A DNA stretch of 64,000 nt, from NCBI GenBank assembly GCA_028023455.1, contig JAQFVV010012572.1, positions 1,302,001 to 1,366,000 on the forward strand, given 5' to 3'. Shown here piece by piece: positions 22,541 to 34,607 of this stretch. Both the position numbers and the translations under genes were made by a program. The DNA is from Epiperipatus broadwayi (lineage: Eukaryota; Onychophora; Udeonychophora; Euonychophora; Peripatidae). Each line of letters opens with the position of its first letter. Position 1 is the first letter of the stretch. The notes under the pieces were generated by a model that did not search any database, had not been told where the DNA came from, and worked only from the letters and a program-made list of their open reading frames with translations.

Positions 22541-23172
22541 GGTAATTGTGTGAGTATTCATAATATGTGGAATGTCAGTCATTCAAATGGAATGTTACTA
22601 TTAAGTGATTATAATAAGATTTAAATTTATTGATTGATTGCTACTCAAAATAGCAGAAAATCCATAAGCTGGCCATAGCAAAGATTTTATTTGTATTTTA
22701 TATAGACATATGGAATTTTTTAGTATTTATTCTAGAATATTTTGATTATTATATATATATTGATGTATTTCTTGTTCTTTTAAAAAAGTGTAATTTTAAT
22801 AATTATAGGGTCCACAAAAACTTTTTGTTTTTATAATATAGAAAAATCTATATGTTAAAAATATTTAGTATGGAATTTGATCTTATAACCCAATTTTGGC
22901 ATCTTTAGCATGAAATATATTTTGATGCTCATAGGGTTCTCTTCTTTTTTTGAGATATCTGCATTTGATTGTCATTTTAACATTCATCAATGGAGCTGAT
23001 GATGATTTATTCCTGCTCTGAAATAACTGGCTTTATTTAAGATAACAATTACAATGTTTTGATTTTTTTGTATCATTTACATGTAAATAAAGGAGGAATT
23101 GAAACGGTTTATTTTTTTAAAAAAAAGATTTTTAATAAAGTTGTTGGTTTTTCATAGTTTTGATTTATAAGC

Positions 23173-23355
23173 ATTTCAATTGTTCAGCAGTCTTCTTCAG
23201 AGTTGTAAAATATAATTATGTTACATTAGTATTATTGTTTTATTTGCATACATATGATAATATTATGCTAATGTTTTGTGTATGTGCAAAAAACAATAAA
23301 ACTAATATAAAATCATATCTTACAGTTCTGAAAAAGGCTACTAGTAAGTCAAAAC
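23173..23355. repeat. PLE-end hairpin remnant with paired hammerhead-like motifs
   Basis: A minus-strand core at 23173-23200 (CTGAAGA, GACTGCTGAACAATT, GAAAT) faces a decayed + strand core at 23328-23355 (CTGAAAA, GGCTACTAGTAAGTC, AAAAC). The intervening AT-rich DNA has no coding content. This is the same head-to-head layout as at 31739-31841 and 62942-63090. Confidence 0.5.
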
Positions 23356-23841
23356 TGTGTGAATAAACATCTTGATTAAAAAACATAATTATTAAAAATA
23401 GTGCAAGAAGAGTGTATTGATTTATTGTTTTATTAAAACTATAGAAAAGGCAAAAAGAATGGAAATGAATTGATTGAATTGTAAAAAGTCAGGGATTTTT
23501 TTTATATGCATAAAACCCCTATGAAACTTGTGTTGATATTTTAAATGAAAAGTATTTTTGTGAGCAGTCTTTACAATAGTCAGTAACAAAACTTTTGATA
23601 TAGCTTGTAAAAGTTATTTATTTTTAAAATAGAAACATGTAACAATAAAATTAGGATGTAATGTAATTCTAAATAACACATTATCATATGGCAAACAGAA
23701 AAATTAAATAAATAAAATATTAATCATTATTATTATTTTTTAAAACTATGTACAGTTTATTATCAAAGAATTGGTCAATGTTATATTTAAATTATATACA
23801 TATATTAAATACTAAAATTAATTATATTATATATTTTTCAG

Positions 23842-23957
23842 CCTTTCTCTTTCCAAATAATACCATTCCACCTTATCAAGGACTTCCACAACAACCGTAT
23901 TATCAGAAAAATAATATTGTAATTTGTGATTATCGTTTAATTCGTTTCTGTGAAATG
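23842..23957 (+). CDS. M6: M6 exon 3 in window: rest of the extracellular loop
   Basis: The acceptor is TTTTTCAG and the donor GTAAGT. The first two bases complete a split serine codon; 38 codons follow and the exon ends in phase 0. The peptide FLFPNNTIPPYQGLPQQPYY and its continuation carry a second N-glycosylation sequon (NNT), a Pro/Gln/Tyr-rich stretch, and two cysteines (VICDY, RFCEM). These supply the remaining pair expected for the family's disulfide-bonded loop. This loop is the most variable part of M6 proteins, so its composition is lineage-informative. A long (TG)n microsatellite begins about 20 bp after the donor. Confidence 0.87.
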
Positions 23958-23977
23958 GTAAGTTGTATTACAGCATT

Positions 23978-23978
<1 letters not shown>

Positions 23979-24048
<70 letters not shown>
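23979..24048. repeat. (TG)n microsatellite next to an M6 splice donor
   Basis: About 35 uninterrupted TG units starting roughly 20 bp after the GTAAGT donor at 23958. GU repeats close to a 5' splice site can influence exon inclusion in other genes (known), so length variation here might modulate exon 23842-23957 (inference). Confidence 0.9.
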
Positions 24049-24051
<3 letters not shown>

Positions 24052-24059
24052 AAGTTATT

Positions 24060-25000
24060 TTTTTTAAAAAAATATCTTCATTTGTACATAAACTTATATT
24101 GTTTTTTTTTTTCTTGGTTTCTACATAAATATTCTTAATTTTATATTATGGGTTCTGCATTATTAAAGATTTAAAAATATCTTTACAATGTCAATTATTA
24201 AAACATTTTAACAGTTTAATGATTATGTGTTTATATGTAACATAATTTAAACACTCAACATTTAATAAAGTACCATCTATGAAGGGAAAATGAAGTAATA
24301 TCACAAACTATTACTAAGCAACTATTCCATAGGCACACCAGAATTTTGACTTAAAGATCCTCATCAACTGCCCTGGATTTTCTCTTTTTTTCACAATTTA
24401 ATAATAACCAGATTCATATACAGGTAACCCCCCTATAAAACAGCATTTCTACAACATAGTTTTACTTTTAACACAGTTTGAAAGTTGGGATTTATCTCCT
24501 CTCCTCCCCATAACATAGCATTTGTACAGCAAGTTTTGACGATTAGGGAAAAACTCTTAAGATTTTTAAAGTACCAATATATAAATAATTAAGCAATCAC
24601 CTCCTGTAACAACCACTAGAGATAATATTCACACTGTATCTTAACTATAGGAGATTGTAATCATGCTATATGCAACTATACTATTATTTATATATTAGTA
24701 TATTGAAAATTCCTTCATTGTGTTTTAATATATATTTTTTAATCTGATATACATATATATGAAAATATCCTCATTTATTTAAGATGGTAAGAATTTTTTT
24801 TAATTGCACATTTAATTAAAACATTTCTTGGCAGCATAATAAGTCTGCAGAGACCATAGAGGCAAGCATTCAATTATAACACCAATTCAAAGAACTCTCT
24901 AACAACTCTTCCAAGAAATGCAGTAAAGAGAAAACATTAATCAATAGAACTAACTGCTGGTCAATAAGGATTATTAGTGCTTTTCTTGTCTTTTTTATTC
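24060..25000. other. M6 intron, no gene seen
   Basis: AT-rich intronic DNA. The part 24420-24560 has a slightly different texture (ACCCCCCTATAAAACAGCAT, CCATAACATAGCATTTGTAC) suggesting an old dispersed repeat, but no boundary or family could be set. Confidence 0.35.
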
Positions 25001-25004
25001 TCTA

Positions 25005-25140
25005 TGGATGCCCAGCTGAGTTGGGTATGGACTAGCTATTTGAATGAAAAATTCTGATGTACCCAACCAGAATTCAAATGCTATGCCATGAATATGAAAG
25101 GGAATACACTAACATTATACCATGAAATTCTTTAAATGTG
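25005..25140 (-). repeat. tRNA-derived SINE
   Basis: On the minus strand there is an A-box-like ATGGTATAATGTTAGTG (about 25105-25122) and a B-box-like GCATTTGAATTCTGGTTGG (about 25061-25079). The body ends near GCCCAGCTGAGTTGGG. Comparable to the SINE at 3136-3215. Confidence 0.5.
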
Positions 25141-25559
25141 CGTGTGTATGTATATTGCATATTTTTTAATACAATAAAGAAATTAATTGTGGCATATAAT
25201 AATTTTAATATATTGTGAAGATATGGCCTTTCAAAATTAACTCACATTTTGAAAATCAATATACTACTTGACCTAAACTTATAAAAACTGTATTGTATTG
25301 ATTGATGAGTTAGAATCAACTAATGGCCCTTGGAGGAGTTTTTTTAATCACCAGTGCCTTATTTTCATTTTGATATATGTAGTATTAAACGATAAGTTTA
25401 AAAAATGAATTATAAAAAGATTTTGTTGTTGATATTTGCTAAAAACATTCTGTTCTAAATTATCTATCTTCTTTGTGTTTTTCTGTTTGGAGCTCTTTTA
25501 ATCAAATAATTGTAGAAAATGTACTTTCCTCTTTTCACTTCTTAAATTTTCTTATATAT

Positions 25560-28150
25560 TGTAATGCTCATATTTGTACATTCACACAACAAAATCCAGA
25601 GTCCTGGAAAATTATACCAAGGCTGATCTAGATGACAGGTTGAGGCCTCGAATCAGATCGCACCTCAGCTCCTCCACCAACTCTCCATGACTTACTACCC
25701 TATGAATGACATATATGAGGCTACCCTCGGAGTTTCTTAATTAACATGCCAGCAGTAGCAAAGGGTGGAACAAGAGACTCGGGGAATATTAACTAAATTA
25801 CTACTACTTTAAATAAACACACATCTATGGCTGGCTAGATAATGCATATATCAATAATTAACACTAATATTAAGAAATTTAACTAAGATTTGGGATGGAT
25901 TACGAATGATACACAACACTGATTATAATTTAATATATTTTAATTAATAAACATAGATTAAGTAAACATGAGTGCATTGAATGACACACACAATGATGAG
26001 CAGAGTCTTATCTGATGCACCATAGTTTAAAGAGTTTATTACAATTTTAATAATCTACTGTCTATTTATGCCTTAATTTTACTATACCCTCCTTATTAGG
26101 TTTGCGATGGTTAAGTCCGTGCAAGAATGATGATTTATCACCATAACATTAAATAAAAAGTCATTTAATAATACTTCATGAGCTGCAATAGGCTCTGTAT
26201 GCAGATTATATACATACAAAATCAGATTACATATTCAGTTCAAAGCTGAAATCTTATTACATTATGGAGGGATGAACTAGAGTTTTGTAGTATGACTTCA
26301 GATGCTACAGCATTATATATATTACTAGAGATGTGTGTCTCAAATGTGTAGTTAATCGGGATTCAGTACCAAGTATTCGGTTACCATGGCCGTATGACTT
26401 GCTGTGAATAAATTAAACATATAGTTCAGTGATCGCAGCAGGTTATAAACCATCTGGACCCTTGTGTTCTAAAGACGAGCTGTCCGAACTAAGTAGATGG
26501 GGTGGCCATTAAAACCAGAAGCCCATTCATATAAGAAATATACATCAAGGCTTAAATGCACATCTTGCATTTATTAACTAATTACTTTATTAACTTGAAA
26601 ACCTAATTCTAACAATAATAATAATAATAAAAATAGTAAGCTAAACATAATAGCTTAATGAATATATCTAGGTTTTCAGAGCGGAGATTTATATGTGTGT
26701 GCTAAAGAGCAACATTACTTAATTATGAGAAAGCCTCTAATCATCTCCCCCTCAAACTTTATTCTTAGAATCAATATCTGTTTTGAACTGGGCATAGCAT
26801 AAGCTTGTGGTTAAAATCTGTAGAGGTCCCTACCTTCGCATTTTCATGCGCATATTCTTGAGCTTTACAGCTTTAGTAAATATTACATAAATTATAATAT
26901 AAACATATATAAAACAAATAAGCAAGGCATGACCGTAGATTAGCATTAATAAAATAATAACTAAATAAGTTATTATTTAATAAGCATTTAGAGTTTTAGA
27001 CTTGAAATGTAATAAATAGGCAAGTTTGCAGATATTAATTCTAGCAGAATTTTAAATCATATTTTACAGTTTAAATCAGTTTTACTTATTAGAACATTAT
27101 AATTTAGAAGTTTATGCACATTATAAATTAGTAGCTAGCTTAACTTTTAGATAACTTATTAGAGAATTATGTTTAAAGAGCTCTGCAGGAAAAATTGTTA
27201 GCGCATCTTTTTTGTTGAGGTTTCTCTATAGCTGATCACCATCATTCTCCACTGGGCTGATTTGTTCCTGATGTCTTCTTAGCAGTTAAACTGGTCTCCC
27301 AATCCTTCCATCTCCACAGACCGATCTCTCGAAAAGAAAGCCGGCAATGGTAGGGCCTTAGCCACCAAACTCCATTTTCTAGTTAATCATAGATGACTGG
27401 CACAATTACTCTATCGAATATTATAAAAGTGAACTCCCCCATGCAAAATTTAAGGTTATTTATACAAGAGAAATTGGTAGCTTGAGTGCCCTGTTTACAA
27501 CATTCCCCAAAGTTTTCATCAATAATTTAAAATCCATAAAAGTGAAACCTTTGGTCATTTTATTGCCTAAAACAATAACGGTTAACGAGGTCACTCTTGG
27601 TTCTTAATTTTTATTTTTAAAATACATTAAAATTTTGATTCCAATTGATTACAGATGGTTTTCTAAAAAATTTCAACATTTTATAAAAACAGCTTTTTTT
27701 TAAAAGAGTAAGTTTGTAAACATTTTCCTATATATGTGTGTGGGACTACCACAGGAATTGAAATGTCTATACCAATGCATTTAAATAATGAGTTTTTAAG
27801 TAAGAATAATGCAAATTTATATTAATCTAAAAGAGTTGTAGTGCTTTTAAATCTATTGCATTACGGCCTCTTTGGCATGTATATGTAGGTAATTACACAC
27901 ATATAACAATATTCACACAACTTAATTTAAATTATAATTTTATTAGTTTTAAATTTATAACTGCATATACATTATACGAATACGAACATTAATATGGGTA
28001 TTAGATGTGCGCATATATACAAATATACACACTTACACGTAAATATACACTTGCATATTAAAAAAATTATTAGAAGCTTATATACGTGGACTGGGACGGA
28101 TTTGAACTAGGGAAAAAGATACTACTATGGAACATAGTAGATGAAACAGG
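25560..28150 (-). mobile_element. Diverged solo LTR related to the 44216-55602 element, in M6 intron
   Basis: The left edge TGTAATGCTCATATTTGTAC, then TTCACACAACAAAATCCAGA, CCAAGGCTGA, GCGAATGACA-like and CCAGCAGTAGCA words parallel the start of the LTRs at 44216 and 52079. GATGAACT ... GACTTCAGAT appears mid-way. The right edge GATACTACTATGGAACATAG then TAGATGAAACAG parallels ACTACTATAGAATATAGTAG, GTGAAACAG. About 2.6 kb, without interior or partner. The exact right boundary and target duplication are unclear. Confidence 0.6.
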
Positions 28151-28324
28151 ATGATGGCTAAATAATACCATTTTAATATATTTTACCTTAATTCGACTTT
28201 TTTATATATTTACATGTTTAACTTTAACAATTTAATTAGGAATTATTTTCTCTCTTTTTAATTTCATATGTTTTTATTTGATCTCTTTATTATATATTTT
28301 TTAATCCTATAAATGAATTTATAG

Positions 28325-28390
28325 ATAAAAGATTCTGAAGTGATGTTTGGCATAGCATTTGCAGCATCTGCGTTAGTTATCATTAGCTTG
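28325..28390 (+). CDS. M6: M6 exon 4 in window: start of the fourth membrane span
   Basis: A 66-bp phase-0/phase-0 exon between TTTATAG and GTAAGT. It encodes 22 residues (IKDSEVMFGIAFAASALVII then SL): a short acidic extracellular stretch and most of the fourth span, completed by the next exon. Small exons covering part of span 4 are usual for this family. The exon is symmetrical, so skipping it would keep frame but destroy the last membrane pass. Confidence 0.87.
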
Positions 28391-28935
28391 GTAAGTACTT
28401 CAGTTAATCTAGTTTTTACACATTTTTAGTTAACTTAGAAATTTAGTAATAGGTGTCAAATCTTGTAACTGATTTTTAACATATTTTAAAAGAATAGATT
28501 TCCTTCAAATTTTGTATATATATTAGGTATCATTAACAATGCAATATTGTCAAGTCTAAAAGTGTTAGCGAATCAAATTTCAGATCACATTGATATTGAT
28601 TCAATAATCTTTTAGTGAAATGCAATACATGATAGTACATTTTTTAAAATTACACTTTCATTGAATTATATAACTAATTTATGAAAAAGCATTTACAGAT
28701 AATTAAAATAGAAAGAAAATGAAGGATGAAATATTAATTTCTTTAGATTGTTTAACTAAAACTTGCTTTTCTTAAAACCATTGCCTTCATGAAGACAAGA
28801 ATCTTCTAAATGATTTTTAACACGTGACTTTCATTACAAATATTGGAAATATGGTGACAATGTTTACATTCTCAATTTTTAAATTTGAATATGAATAGTT
28901 TGAAAAATGCAATTACAAAATAACTGAATACTAAA

Positions 28936-29297
28936 AAATAAAAAATATTTTATAAAAAAAAAACAAAAAAACCCGCTTTTATTTAATTTTATGAGTAATG
29001 TGCTTAAAGTAAAAAAAAATAAATGTTTTTCTTTAACCTACAATTTTGGCTATTATATTTAATTTGAAATAAAGCATGAGGTATCTATAAATTAATTAAT
29101 TCAAGTATGCGACATTCTTAATTAATTTCTTCAGTCATTATTTTTAAAACTAGTGATGGAATTCATTAATTTATGACTACCCACACTTTTATTTCAAATT
29201 AAATCTAAAATTATGATTGAAGATAAAAATATTTTTTTTTGTTTTTTTTCTACTCATCAAATTTAATAAAAGCATTTTCTATAAAATATTTTTTATA
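28936..29297. repeat. Palindromic MITE-like element
   Basis: Ends AAAAAATATTTTATA / TATAAAATATTTTTT and inner inverse words TATTTAATTTGAAATAAA near 29070 and TTTATTTCAAATTAAAT near 29190. Related to 32148-32437, which shares the same order of modules. An apparent 67-codon minus-strand frame inside is not convincing as a gene. Confidence 0.6.
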
Positions 29298-29299
29298 TG

Positions 29300-31280
29300 T
29301 ATTATTAAATAAAAAAAACTTTTCATAAACATTTAGATTGTAAGAGGAGGAACATTGAACTGTCACTTTGAACTGGAGACCCAGTTGTTTGATATTTCTA
29401 GCCAGGGTGATCTTATTTTCTGCACGGTGGTAGAGTTGGAATAAGGAATGCACAGGATAAAAAACTAGATTTATAATCTATTTTTAATAGAAAGAAATTT
29501 CTTAGTTTCAAAAACTATTATTTTATTCTTTCATTACTTTATGTGTACTCTTAAATTTTATCATGATTTTAGCAAATTATTTCTTTAATTTATTTTATGG
29601 GTTAATAATGATCATATGTTTTGCCTATAGTGGATGGTTGTCATCGGTAGTCCTATTTTAAAATGTTTAAATTCAAAATTAGTAATTGTGTTTCATAAGA
29701 TTTTCAATTACTTGAATCATATGTTATCATATTTGAGATGTTTTTATAAAGCATATATTATTTGATGTTATATTTTTTATTAATAGAACTTAAAACAGAA
29801 AACATTATGATTACTTTTTCTTATAAGCAATATTTTCATCTTACTAGATCTAAACCTACACAAAAATTAAGTAATCAATGGATGGTAAAAAATAATGATT
29901 TTATATTTCTGGCTTAAAGTCTTCATCAATAAAGTATTTGGGTCTACTGCATCTTGATCTCCCAAACATAACGTATTACTTATCAGAAGCTACCATTTAG
30001 TCTTTTTTTGCCATACAAGCAAATTGTATTTAAAATATTTATGAATTTCCAGCATTAACTTGAAATCAGAAAAAGTATAAAAGACATCTGCCAAATGAAC
30101 ATTGCATTATATCCAATCCTGCTGACAAAGATCATAAGCCAAAAAACTAATCAGATAATGTTGACATAATGGCACTGATAATAGATATAAAAGCAGCACC
30201 AAGTTGACAATAGATAGCTCTGGAATAAAGTAAAGAGAATTCCTTCTAATAACAGAACTTAAAAATAATAACTACCTCATAATTAATAATTTATTATACT
30301 TTTCTATTAATAAGTAAAAGAAAGATACCTTCCACTCTCTTTTTAAATATGTTTATTTAATTTAGAAACTCTGTTCGTTTAGTTAAAATTTTGAAATCAA
30401 AAATTAGTATATTTATATCAAATGGATTCCCTTCAAATTTTGTACATGTCTTAGAAATTGAAGATAATGAAATATTTTAGGGTGATGCTCAGATTTGTTT
30501 ACTATAAAGGAACTGGTGGACAGAACTTTATATATGTTGCTATCAATTCGTTAAGTTTTCAGTGACATGCACAAAAAGGCGATATATTTTTCAAAAACAT
30601 GCTTTTATTCTATTTAATGATTTAATTCAACTTAAAAGGTGTTTACAGTTAATTAAAATGCCACAACAGTAATAAATTTACAATTATAAATGTAATATAA
30701 AAATTTATTGATTTTCAATCTTTTGAATGAAAAATATCTTCATAGACATAAAAATCTTATAAACAATTTGGAATTCTTGCAAATTCTTCTCACTTTTGTT
30801 ACTTTGTTGAGTCAAATTTTCTTTAACTTTTTAATGAAAAATTAGATGAAAATGTTCGTTTCAAATACTTTGAATAGTACAACTAACACTTAAAACAAAA
30901 ATGAACATTTTCAACTGCTGAAAATGCAGCAATGTTTTTTGAAACGCTAAAAAATAATAAATTACATATTTGAGTCAATTTCTACATAACAGATTTTTCA
31001 ACTTTGAATCCTTCAACATAACAATTTCTGAATGAAAAATAAAATAAATAATTCCATTTCAAATATTAACTATATGCCAGGACAAAAGAATAACAAATTG
31101 TATATATATATATAAGTTATCTAGAATGCAAGAGAAAACTGCCACACAAAGAAAGAAACGGGAAAAACAAGATAGAAATATCAGAGGGAAAAACCCAATG
31201 AACATTAAAAAGAAAGGCATAACAGACTAAAAAGTCAAAAATATTTTTTTTTTGACCACAATTAATTTACTTAACATTTG
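29300..31280. other. M6 intron, no gene seen
   Basis: AT-rich. The stretches 28440-28720 and 30370-30700 share scattered words (TTCCTTCAAATTTTGTA, ACAGTTAATTAAAATG-like), suggesting two old diverged copies of one repeat. No coding signal. Confidence 0.35.
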
Positions 31281-31281
31281 A

Positions 31282-31393
31282 TACACTATGTATGAAAACA
31301 TAGGCAAGACAATTGCTATTTCAAGACAGGTGAAGAATACACTATGTATGAAAACATAGGCAAGACAATTGCTATTTCAAGGCAGGTGAAGAA
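31282..31393. repeat. Two-copy tandem duplication, 56-bp unit
   Basis: The unit beginning TACACTATGTATGAAAACAT occurs at 31282-31337 and 31338-31393 with a single visible difference (AAGACAGG / AAGGCAGG). A recent local duplication. Confidence 0.9.
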
Positions 31394-31738
31394 TAATTTG
31401 AACTTGAAGAAACTAATATCATATGATGTGTACTTTATTTACTCTATACATTTCACAAATAACTGTATTGAAGGATAAAATTGCTTTGGATACTAATAAC
31501 ATTGTGAATTAATGCTAACGTAATGTAGAAATCAGAAAAATATAATTTTGCTTATAACTTCTCTAGATAAGAATTTGACAATATTGAAATGCATGTTAAA
31601 TCAATCTTATTTTTTTAAGAACATTGTATTTCTTATTATCAAATAAGATAGAATATATATATATTGCTTATAATACTTCTTTCATATACACTTCAATGCA
31701 AACCAATTTTCTTAAAAAATTTCTTTATTTTCTTTACA

Positions 31739-31766
31739 GTTTCAACTGTCTAGCAGTCTTCATCAG
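31739..31766 (-). ncRNA. Hammerhead-like core (left arm of hairpin)
   Basis: Minus strand: CTGATGA, stem-loop GACTGCTAGACAGTT, then GAAAC. The CUGAUGA form is the canonical hammerhead consensus. Stems I and III are not fully defined by eye. Confidence 0.5.
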
Positions 31767-31813
31767 AGTACCTTTATCCATCCTCTGCTTTTTAGAGGAT
31801 GGATAAAGGTACT

Positions 31814-31841
31814 CTGATGAAGACTGCTGGACAGTCGAAAC
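31814..31841 (+). ncRNA. Hammerhead-like core (right arm of hairpin)
   Basis: Plus strand: CTGATGA, stem II GACTG-CTGGA-CAGTC with five perfect pairs, then GAAAC. The best-conserved core in the window. Confidence 0.55.
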
Positions 31842-32147
31842 TGTAAGGAAAATAAAGAAGTTTTTCAGAAAATTGGTTTGCATTGAAGTGTATATGAAAG
31901 AAGTATTATAATCAATATATATATGAGTATATGAAGATATGCAAAGAAAGTGAAAGAGAAGAATAATAGAATATACTTCTGATAAGATAGAATAGTGAGT
32001 AAGTCACATAGTTTTAGAAATCTATTTTTAATGCATAATTTTCTTTCAAATATTATATTATTGAGATTGTTTTTATTCTTTTTTTCAATTAAAACCAAAT
32101 AATTATGAAAAAATTCCAATGCTAACAAGTTAAAAATAATATATATG

Positions 32148-32437
32148 AAAAATATTTTACAATAAATGCTTTTATTTACTGTATATTAAAAAGCCAAAAA
32201 ATAATTGTTTTCTTTAACCATAATTGAGGTTTTTATATTTAATTTGAAATAAAAGCTGAGAATATCCAGAAATTTGAATTCCTTGTGATAAAAAGTAGTG
32301 ATTGAATTGGTTAATTTCTGGACACCCCATACTTTTGTTTCAAGTTAAATATAAAAACCCCAATGGTGGTTGAAGAAAACAATTATTCTTTGTTTCTTTA
32401 ATGCATAGTAAATAAACACATTTATCATAAAATATTA
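32148..32437. repeat. Palindromic MITE-like element, same family as 28936-29297
   Basis: Arms about 32148-32275 and 32320-32437 (AAATATTTTACAATAAATGC against its inverse). Inner words ATATTTAATTTGAAATAAAA and CTTTTGTTTCAAGTTAAATA match the sister copy. Non-coding. Confidence 0.65.
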
Positions 32438-32499
32438 TATATATATTATTACACTATTAAAATTGAATTACTTTTAACTCTGAATTATGTGATAAAGAA

Positions 32500-34230
32500 A
32501 GGGAATTTTTTTTTAATGACTCAAAATCACAATAAAAAATTACTTTTGAAAAAAAAAAAAAAAAGATGGAATGGAAATAGAATTCATAATTTATAATTTT
32601 CTAAAGAAGATCATAAAACAATCTTTAAACAGTTCACTAGTGGCCAAAATTATCTTCAACAGCTTTCCACTTTTTAAACTAAATGTTTAATTATTTTCAT
32701 CCTAAAACTTATATTTACTAGTTCTTTAATGAATTATAGTGCTGAATTCAAGAGCTAAAGGTTTCCAGATTGAAATTTATTCGAGTTCAAATATTATATA
32801 ACCTGAATAACCAACCATTTGGTTATGTAAATGAGTTATAAAACCATCAGAAAGAATAACTTTATATGTAGTTTAATTTTAAAATGAATGATGCTTATTA
32901 AGGTAAATGTATGTATTCTGAATGAATGCTGGTGATTGTTGAGGGTAAGATTTAAAAATAATATATGCAAACATTAGCACATATTCACAATGCTTCTTTA
33001 AACATACAGCTGTAGACAAACAAAAAATGTAAATGCATTAACCACTGTGAAATTTTTTCAAAGCGATATACAGAAAGAACAGATAATTTTAAATGATTTT
33101 TGTGATGATAATCAAAATTAATTTATGAATTGCAGCAAAGTGTTCTTTCTGAACCCTTCAGTTCTTATTGTAACTATTCACATAGATTTTGTACATACAA
33201 AATAAAAAGATAATATTTTAATATTAAGTTTTTTTTAAAAATTAATAGTTAAATTTTTAATAGCATTGTAAGTATGGTATATAATTGATAATTTGATAAA
33301 ATTCCAAAACACATTAAATTCTTTTCAGCTGTATATTATACATGCAAGTTAGAATATATTGGATTAAATGTTATAAGATAGCTATAAGTGATGATTTAAA
33401 ATATTAAAAAAATAAAACATATCATGACATGCTCTTTTTGCTTTCCGCATCTGCATTATTCTACTCTTGAGCCATTTATTGTAAACTTGAGAAATTGACA
33501 GATGCTATATTGCAGTGCTACTTCCAGAATAGATGGCGCTCTGGATTGACATAAATAACGTAAATTATGTCATTTTAAATATTCAAAATAATATTTGACT
33601 AATAGCTGTTCTTTAATAACTTGTAATAAAATATGAATTCATAACTTGAGACGAATAAATTTTATATATTTTAGGAATAAAGGAAGAAAAATCGTTTGCT
33701 CTGTATTTTAATTATATCAATATAAAACATTAATCATAAAAGTATGCATAAAAAAATTAATTTCTAAAAAGCTAATTATTTTGATTAGTGGGATAAACCA
33801 TTAATTGAAAACTAAGAAAAGTTTGCTTTTTATAGGAGGGAAAATTTGAATGCTTAAAAGTTAAAATAGAATTTATTGTTCATAAAATGTAGTTTGAAGG
33901 TTTTAAATAAAATCTAAGTGCATCTTAAAATTAGTGATTAAGAAACTGAACTATTATTAGGTTTTTTGGGCTACCTCTGGTTTTTTGCAGTTATTCTGAA
34001 GAAGTAAACAGTTTTGATAAAATTAACCTCTAAATCTTTCATCTCAAAATACTTTTCCAATACTAACATCATGAGATAAATTCTCTTTTTAATTATCTTT
34101 CAAGTAACTATTTAGTTTGACTAAAAGAAATCTGATTAATGTGAAGTTTCAGTCACCAATAATGAGAGAGTATTCATTTTTGAAATACAAAAATTTACTT
34201 GTATGTTTGTTTTATATAGTCAGTTTTATT
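32500..34230. other. M6 intron, no gene seen
   Basis: AT-rich intronic DNA with an A run near 32545-32563. No coding signal and no clear repeat. A possible decayed PLE-end word (TTCTGAAGAAGTAAACAG) sits near 33992-34010 but lacks the rest of the motif. Confidence 0.35.
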
Positions 34231-34238
34231 CATGTTAG

Positions 34239-34607
34239 CAGGGCCGGATTTAAGGTGATTGGGCCCAATTGGGCCCCACACTTGAAGGGGCCTGCATCAC
34301 CACCATAATTAACAAAAAGTTATTTTTCAAAATATTGAATTTGCATTTTATTTAAATATTTAATGCGCTTTAGATTTTTAAATATAAAATGAATGAATAC
34401 TAACACTTCAACAACCACATGATAATTCATTCATTTTATATTTAAAAATCTGAAGCGCATGTGCAACAGTTTAATGCTGTTTAAAATTATAGTTTATAAA
34501 ATAAACATCGCGCTATATAAAATAATTGACTTATTTAAAATTTAATATATAGAGGGCCCCGCAAAAAAAAATCCAATCGGGCCCCGCACTTATTGGATCC
34601 GGCCCTG
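34239..34607. mobile_element. hAT-type MITE with perfect 8-bp target site duplication
   Basis: Terminal inverted repeats begin CAGGGCCGGAT at both ends. The 8-bp duplication CATGTTAG flanks it exactly (34231-34238 and 34608-34615). Length 369 bp, GC-rich ends (GGGCCCCACACTTG) around an AT-rich inner palindrome (about 34365-34460). CAGGGCCGG-type ends with 8-bp duplications are typical of hAT transposons. No transposase, so non-autonomous. Confidence 0.92.

Larger units (their letters stand above)
21640..22750. mobile_element. Inverted pair of PLE endonuclease fragments
   Basis: Arms at about 21640-22110 and 22190-22750 are diverged inverse copies. Shared words include the outer TTCCATATGCCTATATAAAA and its inverse near 22700. 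Each arm encodes the same GIY-YIG-downstream peptide reading outward, so this is a head-to-head pair of element 3' ends rather than one element. It resembles the inverted terminal structure of 18262-20618 but without RT sequence. Confidence 0.65.
31655..31925. repeat. Near-perfect 130-bp hairpin built from two inverted PLE ends
   Basis: Left arm about 31655-31786, right arm 31794-31925, with a loop of only about 7 bp (GCTTTTT). Arms match almost base for base (CAATGCAAACCAATTTTCTT against its inverse). Each arm contains a hammerhead-like core, one per strand. Confidence 0.85.

Noticed and set aside
23748-24053. 101-codon frame ending in Val-Cys repeats
   Set aside because: It is M6 exon 23842-23957 read through the splice donor into the TG microsatellite.
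33992-34020. TTCTGAAGAAGTAAACAG as a hammerhead core
   Set aside because: Stem II does not pair and GAAA is missing; at most a decayed PLE end.
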